A stretch of DNA of 64,000 nucleotides from Linyphia triangularis (GCA_963978545.1 OZ021723.1:3162001-3226000); one strand, 5' to 3'; counted from the first letter of the stretch, positions 35,826-48,280 are shown. Notes: generated by a model from the letters alone, not told the origin. Translations and numbers: made by a program.

Positions 35826-37068
35826 GGCTCTTATTATGCAGAGTCCCAAGAGTGGCGAACGCGCGCCACAGCTTCATTCGTTCAGACAAGCCAATCTAAG
35901 CGACACATGCAATCCTATGGGGCTTAATAAACTGAGCCACTGTTGTGGCTAGAGGTCACGTCTGTCACTTATGGCGTTCAATAAAATGAGCCGCTGTTGT
36001 GGCTAGAGGTCACGTCTGTCACTTATGGCACTCAATAAACTGAGCCGCTGTTGTGGCTAGAGGTCACGTCTGTCACTTATGGCGCTCAATAAACTGAGCC
36101 GCTGTTGTGGCTAGAGGTCACGTCTGTCACTTATGGCACTCAATGAACTGAGCCGCTGTTGTGGCTAGAGGTCACTTCTGTCACTTATGGCACTCAATGA
36201 ACTGAGCCACTGTTGTGGCTAGAGGTCACGTCTGTCACTTGCGGCGCTCAATAAACTGAGCCGCTGTTGTGGCTAGAGGTCACGTCTGTCACTTATGGCA
36301 CTCAATAAACTGAGCCGCTGTTGTGGCTAGAGGTCACGTCTGTCACTTATGGCACTCAATAAACTGAGCCACTGTTGTGGCTAGAGGTCACGTCTGTCAC
36401 TTATGGCACTCAATAAACTGAGCCGCTGTTGTGGCTAGAGGTCACGTCTGTCACTTATGGCACTCAATAAACTGAGCCCCTGTTGTGGCTAGAGGTCACG
36501 TCTGTCACTTATGGCACTCAATAAACTGAGCCATTGTTGTGGCTAGAGGTCACGTCTGTCACTTATGGCACTCAATAAACTGAGCCACTGTTGTGGCTAG
36601 AGGTCACGTCTGTCACTTATGGCACTCAATAAACTGAGCCACTGTTGTGGCTAGAGGTCACGTCTGTCACTTATGGCACTCAATAAACTGAGCCGCTGTT
36701 GTGGCTAGAGGTCACGTCTGTCACTTATGGCACTCAATAAACTGAGCCATTGTTGTGGCTAGAGGTCACGTCTGTCACTTATGGCACTCAATAAACTGAG
36801 CCACTGTTGTGGCTAGAGGTCACGTCTGTCACTTACGGCGCTCAATAAACTTAGCCGCTGTTGTGGCTAGAGGTCACGTCTGTCACTTATGGCACTCAAT
36901 AAACTGAGCCACTGTTGTGGCTAGAGGTCACGTCTGTCACTTATGGAGATTATTATCAAATCCAAAGCTAAGCATACAATCCTACGGAGCTCAATATACT
37001 GAGCCACAGCAGTGGCCAGAAGAGGTGGCTCTCGTTTGTCACTCAAATGGCTCTGTATTATAAGGCCC
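35826..37068. mobile_element. Harbinger/Tourist-like MITE copy 1, with internal 54-bp array
   Basis: The left end starts GGCTCTTATTATGCAGAG and contains AGTGGCGAACGCGCGCCAC. The right end on the opposite strand starts GGGCCTTATAATACAGAGCC. TTA lies on both sides (35823-35825, 37069-37071), the 3-bp TWA duplication expected for PIF/Harbinger MITEs. The interior is the 19-copy 54-bp array with short unique flanks. The second MITE starts directly after the shared TTA. The 115-codon frame at the end is incidental. Confidence 0.75.
35930..36950 (+). repeat. 54-bp minisatellite, 19 copies, inside a MITE
   Basis: The landmark TGTTGTGGCTAG occurs at 35941 and then every 54 bases to 36913 without a single length change, giving 19 copies. 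Units differ by only a few substitutions (GCC followed by G, A or T; GGCACTC or GGCGCTC; ACTTATGG or ACTTGCGG). Each unit contains AGGTCACGTCTGTCAC. The adjacent MITE has one diverged unit at the equivalent place. Confidence 0.95.
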
Positions 37069-37071
37069 TTA

Positions 37072-37347
37072 GTCTTTTATTATACAGTGCCACTTCAGTG
37101 GCGATCGCGCACTTCCACTTCAGACGTTCAGGCAAACCACTGTTTACGATATATGCAATTCTATGGAGTTTTCTTTTTGTACTGGGTTACAACTGTGGCT
37201 AGAGGTTGCGTCTGTAGCTTTTGGCTCTCAAACAGCGATACACTCTATCATATAGAGCTTATTATACTGAACCACTGCTGTGGCCAGCCCGAGCGACTTT
37301 ACTGTGGCACGCGTTCGCCACTCGAATGGCTCTATATAATAAGAGCC
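37072..37347. mobile_element. Harbinger/Tourist-like MITE copy 2, single-unit form
   Basis: A 276-bp element. The left end GTCTTTTATTATACAGTG is followed by AGTGGCGATCGCGC; the right end, on the opposite strand, reads GGCTCTTATTATATAGAGCC, then AGTGGCGAACGCG. TTA on both sides (37069-37071, 37348-37350). It holds one copy of the unit (ACTGTGGCTAGAGGTTGCG). It is more diverged from copy 1 than the array units are from each other. Confidence 0.75.
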
Positions 37348-37436
37348 TTATTAGTTTGAATGAGATGGTAGCGATTTCTAACTGTTACCCGTCTAACGGA
37401 AGAGTGCCACAATTTAATAAAGCTCATGCTATTATG

Positions 37437-37600
37437 TAAAATAAAATAAAATATTTTTAAATAAAATAAAATATTTTAATAAAATAAGATATTCTTAATA
37501 AAATAAAATATTTTAATTCAATAATATGTTTTAATAAAATAATATATTTTATTAAAATAAAATATTTATAATAAAATAAAATAGTTTAAAAAAAAAATAC
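37437..37600. repeat. AATAAAAT-rich tandem tract
   Basis: Loose repeats of TAAAATAAAATATTTT, about 16-22 bases each. Confidence 0.75.
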
Positions 37601-38812
37601 TATAAGAGTTTTCCTGGCTCACTGACTGACTGATTGATTGACTCACACTGTAACGCTGTAAGTTAAATTTTAATCGATTATTGCTGAAACTCTTGCCTGT
37701 TGCTAACATTGTTTTTATCTGAATAAATAAAATATATTTAGCCGGAAATGTATAAATTCACTTTTATTTTTAATAAATACATTTTGAAATGTACTTTACC
37801 ACTTATTATGTTGTTATAGATGTTTTATTATTTAAAATTAAATGCAAATACCAGGCACACTCTAACTACAGAATCGACGCTATGTTAATGAAAAGGAAAA
37901 TACTTGTTATGATTGATGGTAACTCCCAAATCAATTGTAGCACCGATTCTGTTGTCAATGAAGATCCAAATGATGCACTCAATTTCCCTATTAAATTCAC
38001 ACGCAATTCAGTTTTTCCAAGATGTTCTTCATTAACAATTTTGTAGCCAAATGCTTTTTTCATTTTTTTTTTTTTATCATTTCACATCTATATCAGAAAT
38101 AGTTTTCATTTGCATAACATTAAAAAAAAAAAGTTTAATTTTTAATGAATATTTCATGTACATTAAGTTAAATGTTTGTTATGTTCATCATCTTTCAACG
38201 GGCTCTTTAGGAGTCTTACAACTTTCTTAGTTTAAAAATATTTTCTCTCGTTAAACAACATGAAATTTATCCTAATTGCACTATACCTAGCTTTTAATTG
38301 ATTTTATAAGTAACGTAGTAAGGTAAAAATTAGTGATGTAGAAAGGGAATACTTATATTATTTTTTAAAGAAATTCATGGATTTAAATCCTTCAGCTAAA
38401 TATACTGATATCTCTACTGCATGCAGTAATGAATCAATCTCTTCCGAAAACCGCTTTAGGCAATTGCAAAGGGTAACCGAAGTCAAAGGAGTTCCTCGAT
38501 TTATTCGTATCTGATTCAATTTAAAATTTCAACGAATAGATTTATTTGGTGCCGGAACTTTATGATTAAATTATTCTTATTTATAAGGACAAATGTCTGC
38601 TTGGATAGATTTTCTCAACTCTCTGATCCTAGAATACTGAGGGTGTCCCCCAAAAAAATCGTATGTACTTTTCATGAGAGCACTTTATGCATTCTAAAGG
38701 ACTTAGGTGATGGTGAAAAATTTCCTCTCTTAACTAAATTATAACGGGACAGAAAACATCCACACTGTCATCGTGTTGTAAAAGCATTTCTTTATGAGAA
38801 CCTTCCAAACTA
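37601..38812. other. no gene recognised
   Basis: Contains a GACT/GATT microsatellite (about 37618-37642) and AT-rich DNA. Frames at 37789-38063 lie on opposite strands over the same sequence and match nothing I know. Confidence 0.45.
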
Positions 38813-39472
38813 GACTGAGAGGCATTTTTGGACCCCATCGAACATCATTCTGATTTTTTTATAGAAATTAGAGAAAAGTGAGTAGATTAGGAATCCACTG
38901 GTCTGCCATGGCAAAAATGGCCGAAACTGGTCAAATATCGACTTTTAATAAGTTGAACTAAATCCAATTGCCAAATGAGCCATAACTTGACAAATAATGA
39001 GCTTTTTTTTTATTTGGTAACCCTCACTCTTTAATTATCAATTAAGAAGGTTGCAGACGATTCAGATATCTGGCGACGGTCTACTTGTATCTAATAAAAT
39101 GGAGCCAAGTTGGCAATAAACATTACATCATGGATGACGTAACTGATGTCACCAATTTGGCTTACTTTTAAAAGATACAAGTTTTCCGAGCCAGAGATCA
39201 GAAATCGTTTGCGTTTTTTCTCATTGAAAATCAAAATGCAGGGTTGCCAGACGAAAAAGTTTGTTCTCTTTTTGGCAAGTTATGACATATTTTGCAATCG
39301 GATTTTAGTTCAACTCATTCCACGTCGATTTTTGATCAGTTTCGGCCATTTTTGCCATGGCAGACCAGTGGATTCCTAAGTTGTACTACCCCCTACTCAC
39401 TTTTCTCCAATCTCTATAAAAAATTCAGAATGATGTTCGATGAGGTCCAAAAATTGCAGTCGCATCTCGGAC
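38813..39472. mobile_element. long-TIR MITE family D, copy 2, TA-flanked
   Basis: A 660-bp copy, collinear with 12572-13209 from GACTGAGAGG to GATGCGACTGC at the far end (opposite strand). TA flanks both sides (38811-38812, 39473-39474). Relative to copy 1 it lacks a few bases in the left end and carries an extra patch of about 20 bases near 39240-39262. The 77- and 62-codon frames are incidental. Confidence 0.8.
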
Positions 39473-39829
39473 TAAACTGATGACTTGGTTGAAGAGGTCA
39501 CTATTCCTTTTTTGTTCTTCAGAAACGACACCACTGGGCTTCTTTTTGTGGTTATACTTTAACCCACTGACTGTTCAAGGAAAGGACAAAGTTCTACATT
39601 TTTTTTCCCGAGCAATAATTTTAAAATTATATATCTAATTCAAATATATTGTTTTTTATAATTTTTTTTTGATTGGTTACAATCTATCATCTTAATAAAA
39701 ATATTAAAAAAAATTATGTATTTTAAATTTTATTTATAAATTTAAAATGTTGTGTATTTCTGGAAAAACTGGGGATCAAATGACGCATATATACGTGCAT
39801 GACCGTCTTAAAAACTCAACATGTGGAAC

Positions 39830-40750
39830 ATCAAACAATTTGAAGAATGCAATGGTCACATTTGAAGAATATAATGGTCACCAGTGCTAGAAGTGTGTGG
39901 GTAGACGCGTCCCCTCACTTTCCAAGAAAATAATCATGCTTCCCCCCACTTCTAAAACCACTGAAATCCCTCCCCCCCCACTTTTAAAACACTCACTCCG
40001 TTTAAATACTACTAAAGAAAAGTAACATTAACCTTTAAATGTAGTGACACTGAGACAAAGTGATTAAAAGTTTTCAAATAAAAAATAATTAAATATATTT
40101 ATGGTATACATCATACTACTATAAAAATGTATTTTACTACTTTATATAAATATGTAAGTATTTTTATTAACAAATACTGTTACTGTTGGTAAACTTTCAG
40201 CTTTCCCTCACTTTTCCCACTGGTGGGCATCCCCCCACTTTTTTGCCCCTCACTTCTACCACTACTGGTCACTTTTTGAAGAATGTAGTGTTCACTTTTG
40301 AAGAATGTAGTGGTCACTTTAGAAGGATGTAGTGGTCATTTTTGAAAAATGTAGTGGTCACTTTAAAAGGATATAATGGTCACTTTTTGAAGAATGTAGT
40401 GTTCACTTTTGAAGAATGTAGTGGTCACTTTAGAAGGATGTAGTGGTCATTTTTGAAAAATGTAGTGGTCACTTTAAAAGGATATAATGGTCACTTTTTG
40501 AAGAATGTAGTGTTCACTTTTGAAGAATGTAGTGGTCACTTTAGAATGATGTAGTGGTCATTTTTGAAAAATGTAGTGGTCACTTTAAAAGGATATAATG
40601 GTCACTTTTTGAAGAATGTAGTGTTCACTTTTGAAGAATGTAGTGGTCACTTTAGAAGGATGTAGTGGTCATTTTTGAAAAATGTAGTGGTCACTTTAAA
40701 AGGATATAATGGTCACTTTTGAAGAATGTAGCGGTCACTTTTGAAGAATG
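39830..40750 (+). repeat. 22-bp minisatellite with 111-bp higher-order unit
   Basis: The basic unit is GAAGAATGTAGTGGTCACTTTT (22 bases, first 20 conserved). From about 40270 a five-unit block repeats every 111 bases (CACTTTTTGAAGAATGTAG at 40270, 40381, 40492, 40603; then a shortened start at 40713). The left start of the array (39830-39881) is separated from the rest by an inserted MITE. Confidence 0.9.
39882..40267. mobile_element. hAT-like MITE inserted in the minisatellite
   Basis: A 386-bp element beginning CAGTGCTAGAAGTG; the opposite strand at its right end reads CAGTAGTGGTAGAAGTG. GTCAC lies on both sides (39877-39881, 40268-40272). Both subterminal regions are rich in CCCCCAC/CACTTTT. 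The GTCAC could also come from the minisatellite itself, but the CAG ends and interrupted array support insertion. Confidence 0.65.
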
Positions 40751-40774
40751 CAGTGGTTTTCGAGACACATATAC

Positions 40775-41010
40775 GGGTTTTTAGTACCCCATCTACATCT
40801 GTTTTCTTTAGTGCCAAATCCGTTCAAATGAAAATCAACCTCATCAGTAAACCATACGAAGCTGTCATAAAATGTATTCCATTTAATCAATTTTGTAAAG
40901 CGGTGTATTTAAAGTTCCGTACCTATCTTTCTAAAAATCCACTTGCTTCGTCTTTCTGTCTCTCACTGTTTCTCAATTATGCCGTTTCAAAGCTATGGAT
41001 TCTTGTCTGA
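40775..41010 (-). pseudogene. Tc/mariner-type DDE transposase relic 2
   Basis: The minus strand reads WFTDEVDFHLNGFGTKENR followed by WGTKNP, in one frame from about 40855 to 40770. This is the characteristic second catalytic region (Asp in TDE) of IS630/Tc1/mariner-type enzymes. Upstream, FYDS precedes it as in the family. The rest is lost: the minisatellite begins where the next block (VTVWAAIS, seen in relic 1) should be. Sequence around 40920-41000 matches relic 1's flanking block at 19385-19470. Confidence 0.65.
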
Positions 41011-41094
41011 AAGATCATGCAGTTAAACAATATATATTTTCGTTTTGGACTGACGTTTACACATCAAAAATATTAATAGAATAGTTATTTAACT

Positions 41095-41785
41095 TCAACC
41101 GGAAATAGAACCAAAATAATGAGAATAAATGAAAAGAATAAGAGTGAAATACAACTGGAAAGTGGCCAAGTAGTACATATAGATTATTCCACATACCTTA
41201 GTGCAACAATTGACAAAGATCTTGGAACTGACGCACAGATAAAGATTAGAATCACAAAAGCACAAAATTGTTTTAAAAAATTGAATAAAATATAGTGATC
41301 AAATAATCTAATGTTGAAATAAAAAAATTAGTATGTTTAACTCTTTGAGAAAAAGTATACTCTTATACGGAACAGAAACATGGAAAATAACTAAAACACA
41401 AAGTAAAAAGCTAAATAGTCGGCGAAACAGATGTTTAAGAAAAATCATGTGAATTTTTTGGCCCAAAACAATATCAAACATCGAGCTCTGCAATAAGACC
41501 AAACAAGCACCGTTGGCAAACAACTTCAAAAGAGAAAGATGGAAATGGATTGGTTACATGATACGAATGCCATTGGTGAGAATTCCAGAGGTAGCGCTGA
41601 CTTGGGCCCCCGATGGAAGAAGAAAAAGGTGAAGGCCCAAATTAACTCGGAGAAAAATGGCCTTGGACGACAGGGACCAGGTTGGAAGGGTGAGCAGGTC
41701 AGAAGCAAGATATGTTGGCAAAACCGCAAGAGTTGGCGTAATAAGCTGAAGGTCCTATGTGCCACAGGGCACAAAGAGGACTAAG
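41095..41785 (+). pseudogene. LINE Pol carboxy-terminal fragment
   Basis: Plus strand, with frame changes. The thumb-like region reads KIMRINEKN, then VVHIDYSTYLSATIDKD, then KIRITKAQNCFKKL. After a frame change it reads SILLYGTETWKITK and RRNRCLRKIM. The basic tail ERWKWIGYMIRMP, PEVALTWAPDGRRKR and final CATGHKED form the standard end of endonuclease-RT LINEs. Stops (one where GRPK is expected) and frame slips show it is dead. It is 5' truncated. The tail differs from the LINE at 32.8-35.5 kb, so this is a different family. Confidence 0.8.
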
Positions 41786-41799
41786 CAAGTAAGTTAATT

Positions 41800-42696
<897 letters not shown>

Positions 42697-42699
42697 TAA

Positions 42700-45029
42700 A
42701 AATAAAAAATATAATAGGATACTTTGAAATTAATTGGATTTGAGAAATGACTTTTTGTTTGAAATGCAATGTGAATTACATAAAAACTGCTTATAAATGG
42801 TTAAAGTATAAAATTGTATACAAGTTATAGGAATTTTTTCAAACAATATTTTTACACAATGCATTGCAAAATGTGTGACATGTCAATGTAAAATAAAGTG
42901 TTAATAGAAGGTGTTGATCATTATATTACTTGTTATGGCTGTACGGCCTGGACTTAAAATTGGTAAAAATTAGAAATATTATTTATGAATTTGATTTAAG
43001 TTCAATACTATATTAGTTAGTTTAGTATAAATACTATATAAGTAACAAAGCCACAAACTTATTTATTTTTATAAATGAAATATTTTTCTTAAAATTATCC
43101 TAATAAAAATTTAAAAATACATAAATAAGGAATAGTTTGAAAACATATTGTTAGCTTATACAATTTATAGTTTCATTATATAATTACAATAATACAAATT
43201 TTAATCAAATTATTATGTTGTTACTCAAAAGCAAATTATTAAAACTAACAATTTCAAAATTACCTGTCTCTTTTGAACTTTTCATTGTTACACCATTTTG
43301 TCATTCTTAAAATGTACGCTTTTACTTAATGACATACTTCACTTTTTAACAGTCTAATAAAATGAAAACTTTGAAGCTTTTTCTATTCACGTATAATGCT
43401 CTTATAACATGTTTAAAAAATGATTAAAATTGTTTTAAGTCGGGACGCAGTGTAAATTGACTATACATGATAAAATTTTACAATAATTTTATTGAATTTT
43501 ATAATAAAAGATAGAAATGTCAGTTTAAGCTTACAAAATTAAAAGGTTTCATTATTTTAAATTAGAAAAAGTATATACTTGAAATATTTATAAGGATACT
43601 CTAAAATTTAATTATATTGCAATTCAACAAATGAAATTATAATTTAAAACATCTTCTGAGCTCACATTTATTTAACTAGTTGAAAATAATTGTATCCTCA
43701 TTTTTAAAAAACAAATTCTAATATTTTTATTTGAATGATCTCAATTTAGGGGGTTTATAATAACGGTAATAAGCTTTATTAGTTTAACTTAAAAGTATCC
43801 GATGATAATTACTTTCACCTCAAATCTTATTAATTGTAACAATTGGAAGTAAATACAAGAAACAAGGTGAGTTATGACGTTTAAATAAAACTTAAAATAC
43901 GTAATTATGCCTTTGGACTTTTAATTTTTTTTCCAAAGCATCTTGTTCTTGAATATTGGCTATCAAATATTCATTGAAGTGGATACAATGACTGATTTTT
44001 TCTTCTGTATGGGAAAGAAAGAAAGTGTATGAAGTTACGCCCATTACCATGCAGCTTTAACCACCAGGCTTAGAAAATAGGTGTATTTGACGTTATTTAT
44101 GAAAAATGCATTTATTTTACTAAAGTAAACTCTTCACCGTAATAACCTTAGATCATTTGATAAATTGCGACGATAAAATCAAAACGCATAATACCATATA
44201 ATCAAAAATAATATAGAATCGATTTTAATTGAAAGACTTAAGATTGTACTTATAAGAATTGAAAACAAAAATATAAAAATAAGGAAGGTGCTATTGAATA
44301 GAAATAACTACCAAGTATCGTATGTTTGAAATTTCAAAAATTATTTCTATAATGAAATTACGAGTTTAATAAGGTTCCCCTGCTTTTCAATTTCCCTACC
44401 TTAGTAATGTTAAAATAGTACGTATAGAAGGGGCATTTTTCATAACATTGATCAACAAAAACTCTTTATTTTTATTAAATTCTTTACATTAAGGGGACCA
44501 AGAAAGTAGCAGAATGACCCATCTCTTCCAGGTTAAATTAGCATACCTTTGATGTACCTTTTCTCAGGACCTACAATGGACGATTACATAAATTTAATGT
44601 CTATGTGGAACACTTCTTCATACACTGAAAGTGTGATTTAATGTCTAAAAGTTTTAAAATAACCTTTTTTGTCACAATACACAAAAAACACGTGAAAATT
44701 ACAGTTTTTGTGAATTTTTTCACTTAAAAGTTGAGTAATAAATTAAATTATAATTGTTTATTTTTACAAAAACAGAGCTTTAAAACATACTTGCATATGT
44801 AAAGATTATACTGTAAAAGTTACAAGGCTCTAAGTGTACCAGTTTTTGAGAAAAGATACATTGAGTATACAAAAACTTCATTTCGAGATATGGGCAAAAA
44901 AGAAACCTTTTGTTTATTATTTTTAAAGAAAAGTGCTGTTTAAGGGTTTTACATATGTTTTACTACACTCCCCAAATATTTATTAAGGGAACTCAGTACC
45001 CTAAAAATAAAAAATAAATCAATTTTGAG
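42700..45029. other. long AT-rich stretch, no gene recognised
   Basis: No frame of note and no repeat boundary I can support. Confidence 0.5.
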
Positions 45030-45600
45030 ATTTTTATTTCATGTTATTATATGTATTTGTATTTTTTTTCCCCATTGATGTATTACTTTTGGATCTACTC
45101 AAAGTAAAAGTGTGTTTTACTTTGTTTTAAAAAAGAAAATTATCAATGTTAATTATGTAAGCCTATTTATCTTTAACTTTGATTTTTTCTAAACGTGATA
45201 TTTTGAAATTAAATGTACCTTTTCTAAATAACGAGTAGAGATATACCATTATTTTTTTTTTATGAAATTGCAGTACATAACGTACAGATTAAACTGAATT
45301 TTTTTTGTTTGCATTTTAATATATGTATATATTTTTTTAAAGATTTTTTTTTTTTTACAAATATTAGGCATTTAAAAAATAATTAAGAAAATAACAGGAT
45401 TTTTAATCTTCATTTTATCTGTAGATTATATACTATACTTTAATTTAGAGAAAATCAAGGTTAAAGTTAAAAGTCTTATATAGTTATTATTGAAAGTTGT
45501 CATTTTAAAAACAAAATATAACATACTTTTAATTTGAGTAGAATAAAAGTAATACATCAGTGGAAAGGCAAACGAACATAGAATAACATAAATAAAAATT
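45030..45600. repeat. inverted repeat, about 170-bp diverged arms
   Basis: The left arm (about 45030-45200, with GATGTATTACTTTTGGATCTACTC) returns inverted at about 45420-45600, with many substitutions. Probably an old long-TIR MITE; outer edges are not fixed. Confidence 0.55.
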
Positions 45601-45908
45601 AAAAAAAAAAAAAAAAATGTACAAAAGAAAGCGAAAGTTATAGCTCTTGAAGTGTTTATTCTCTTTGAAGTGTCATAAAAATAAAAATGATTTTATAATT
45701 ATGGTTATCATAATACTAGAAAAATAATATGCATTTATTTGAGATTAGTTATTTTTTATTACATTGTGTGATAATGGCTTTTTCAAGTTGACGGTGCTTT
45801 TTATCCCGATTTCTGAAAAGTGGCGAGTGATTAAAAAAAAACTAACTTACAACGAATGGAAACCAGATATGCAATTAATCAATAAGAATACAAAATATTT
45901 CAGATGGT

Positions 45909-45935
45909 AAAAAAAAAAAAAAAAAAAAAAAAAAA
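45909..45935. repeat. poly-A run of 27
   Basis: Homopolymer directly left of the long-TIR transposon. Confidence 0.85.
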
Positions 45936-46688
45936 GCATTAGGGTGGGCCGAAAAACATTTTTTTTTTTTTTTTCGAAATCGCTATTGTAATAACGCGAA
46001 AAGGGTTCTTTTAGGGTACAATAAAAACAGTGTAAAATATATTTTTAGTGAATATAATCTTCTGCCCTCGCATAGCTCATGAATTTTGGAAATTTGGGTA
46101 CAAATTGGCAATTTTTACTCGTCGTAGTATGATTATTTTTAAATATAATTATTTTTCAATATATATTTTAATAGTATGGAGGAGATGCCCACTGGGCTCA
46201 GTAAGAAAAGTTTGAAATATTTGTTTGATCGAATAATATTTTCTGTTCTCGCATCGCAATTGAAATTTTGCAATTTTTGAAAAAAAGTGCACTTTTTTAT
46301 GTGTTATAAAAATAAATCAAACATGAAAAATAGATGGGTACAAACGCTGTTTATTGCTGTATAATATTTTATAATTAATTATACTGCCTGAAAATTATTT
46401 AATAATTGCTGATTATAGTATATAAATATAATATTTGTTTAGAATATTGTATCGATAGAATGCTATGGCATGCCAATACCAAAAGTTTACATATACTTAA
46501 TCAGCAAGAAGAGGCTTGAAATCAGCCTTATGGTCGAATTCAGACGTAATTGATCGGGAAAAGGATGTGGATCTATTGAACTCGTCTTTTCATTGAAACC
46601 AATGAATATTAACGAATGATTCTGTCGTTAACTTGACACATCCTTTAAATGCTTGTGTGTCACATGAAAAGTGTACCAAGTCCCATTC

Positions 46689-46868
46689 TGGTTGGTTGTT
46701 TTCAGATTATCTGGCACCGTCAGCAACACGAGGGCTATAATGCACCGAAACATTCGTCATTAGACAAGCCAACACACATTTATAAAGACCCATGCCCAAC
46801 ACGGGACTCGAACCCGCAACCTCGTGGTCTAGAAGCTAGCACGCTAACCACTATACCATTTGGTTGGC
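46689..46868 (-). mobile_element. tRNA-derived SINE with 11-bp target duplication
   Basis: On the minus strand the 180-bp element opens with a tRNA-like head of about 75 bases: box A TGGTATAGTGG, box B GGTTCGAGTCC, and an anticodon-loop-like CTTCTAG. An unrelated body and a tail ending AACAACCAACCA follow. AAGTCCCATTC repeats directly on both sides (46678-46688, 46869-46879). It would be transcribed by RNA polymerase III from the internal boxes and moved by a partner LINE. The tRNA arms pair imperfectly, so it is not a working tRNA gene. The frames over it are incidental. Confidence 0.85.
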
Positions 46869-47029
46869 AAGTCCCATTCAGTATTTTTCTTATTACACAC
46901 AATGGAACTAAATAAGACAGTGAACGGACATCACGAAGGATTGGTAGCGAAATAATAGTAATTAATGCCCAGCCAATCATTGCCATAATGTCCACAGCTG
47001 CCAAATTCAGTTTCGGTGGGAGGAAATAA

Positions 47030-48280
47030 ATGAATGACTTTACATTGGACGATGACTCTCTAGACATAATTATACGTTTTGCAGCAAGTTCTCAGATGTG
47101 CGGTGTTTCATTCTTTAACATACCCAGCAAATATTCCCAGGATGAGCAAAGAACAAATTTCGACAATTTACTCGATCTTTCAGCTTTTTTAGACTTTATA
47201 TTAAACCAGTTTGGAGTGTAAACTTTCATAACAAATTCAGCGATTTTTTTCAACTTCAAAAAAGGATCTGGAGAACTAACATATAGTCTATGTTCGCTGT
47301 TTTCAGATAACGTGAATGTGATGATAGATTATGACTGCATCTAGCCAGTTCATCAGAGCAATTACACAATCGCACCGCTTGAAATTTTAAAGCCTTTCTA
47401 ACTTTAGCCTTTTCCCTCGCACCAAGTCTGAGTTGTTGCTAGTTATGAGACCGATATCTTGAAGAAAGTTAGAAGCAACTGCATCCACAGCCCGGTTCGG
47501 GACTCCTAACCTGTCGGCAACCACACCTGTTGAAGGGAGATAAAGTAGCATTTGTGATGATTTAGATACAATCACAGAAATTTGTTTGTACTTAGGATCT
47601 TTTATCGAGGTTAAACGATTCGATGTCGATGGTTTGTAAATGTCCAGATATAAACCCACCTCAGATGTATCTGAAGATCAATCATTTTTTTTTTCATAAT
47701 CTTCATACCCTGCGTTAGGTTTTTGCTTGCGTATGATTTAAATATAAATTTGGAACCGTTCTCTCAGCATTATCAGCGATATTCTGAAGTCGTTTTGTTT
47801 CATTAATATCAAGCGAGCCGATGTAAAAAGGTTTCTTTATCCGTTGATCTTTCAAGAAATTATGCTCATTTTGAGGTATTTTTTCTAGTACGTTCTCATC
47901 TACAATCTTCTAAAGTGATACATTTGTAGACCGCAGTGTCAAATAACTTTGTGCGTGCTTCTTGCCGAATTGCTTTGATCTTTGCTTGGAAAGCCTTAAT
48001 TGGTATGATCTCTTTTGTAAAGCCTCTTAAAATTGGTATATTTTCTCTGGTAGAAATGGATTATTTGCACTATTCCAGAACGGGTCACAATAGGAATGAC
48101 AGTGCTTGCTTTTGCCCATACAGATTTAGTTTTAGTTACAGCATTTTCCACAATTCTCGAGAAACTCAGTTCTTTGTTTCCAGTATTGGGTGCACGATTT
48201 AATCTTTCAAAGGAAACAGCAACGTAGCATATCTTCTTATGTAGGAAGATTAACTTGAGATACATATTTGAGGCTTCCAA
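47030..48280 (-). pseudogene. transposase relic of the long-TIR element
   Basis: Minus strand, in pieces. An amino part contains ENAVTKTKSVWAKAS and IIHFYQRKY (48280-47996). A middle part contains EHNFLKDQR and IGSLDINETKRLQ (about 47870-47780). A later part contains VVADRLGVPNRAVDAVASN, FLQDIGLI and KRLKLERL (47659-47387). I recall this order (an F-L-x-D-Q-R block, then D-R-x-G-V-x-x-R-x-A and L-Q-D-x-G-L) from uncharacterised multicopy arthropod proteins. The match to long TIRs here suggests they are transposases. Stops and frameshifts separate the parts. No metal-binding residues can be assigned, and the end is unclear beyond about 47387. Confidence 0.5.

Noticed and set aside
35930..36950. 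CRISPR-like array (54-bp regular repeat)
   Set aside because: The whole 54 bases repeat without unique spacers, and the DNA is eukaryotic and lies inside MITE ends.
46790..46868. Functional tRNA gene
   Set aside because: Boxes A and B fit, but the acceptor and anticodon stems pair poorly, and the sequence continues into a SINE body with target duplications.
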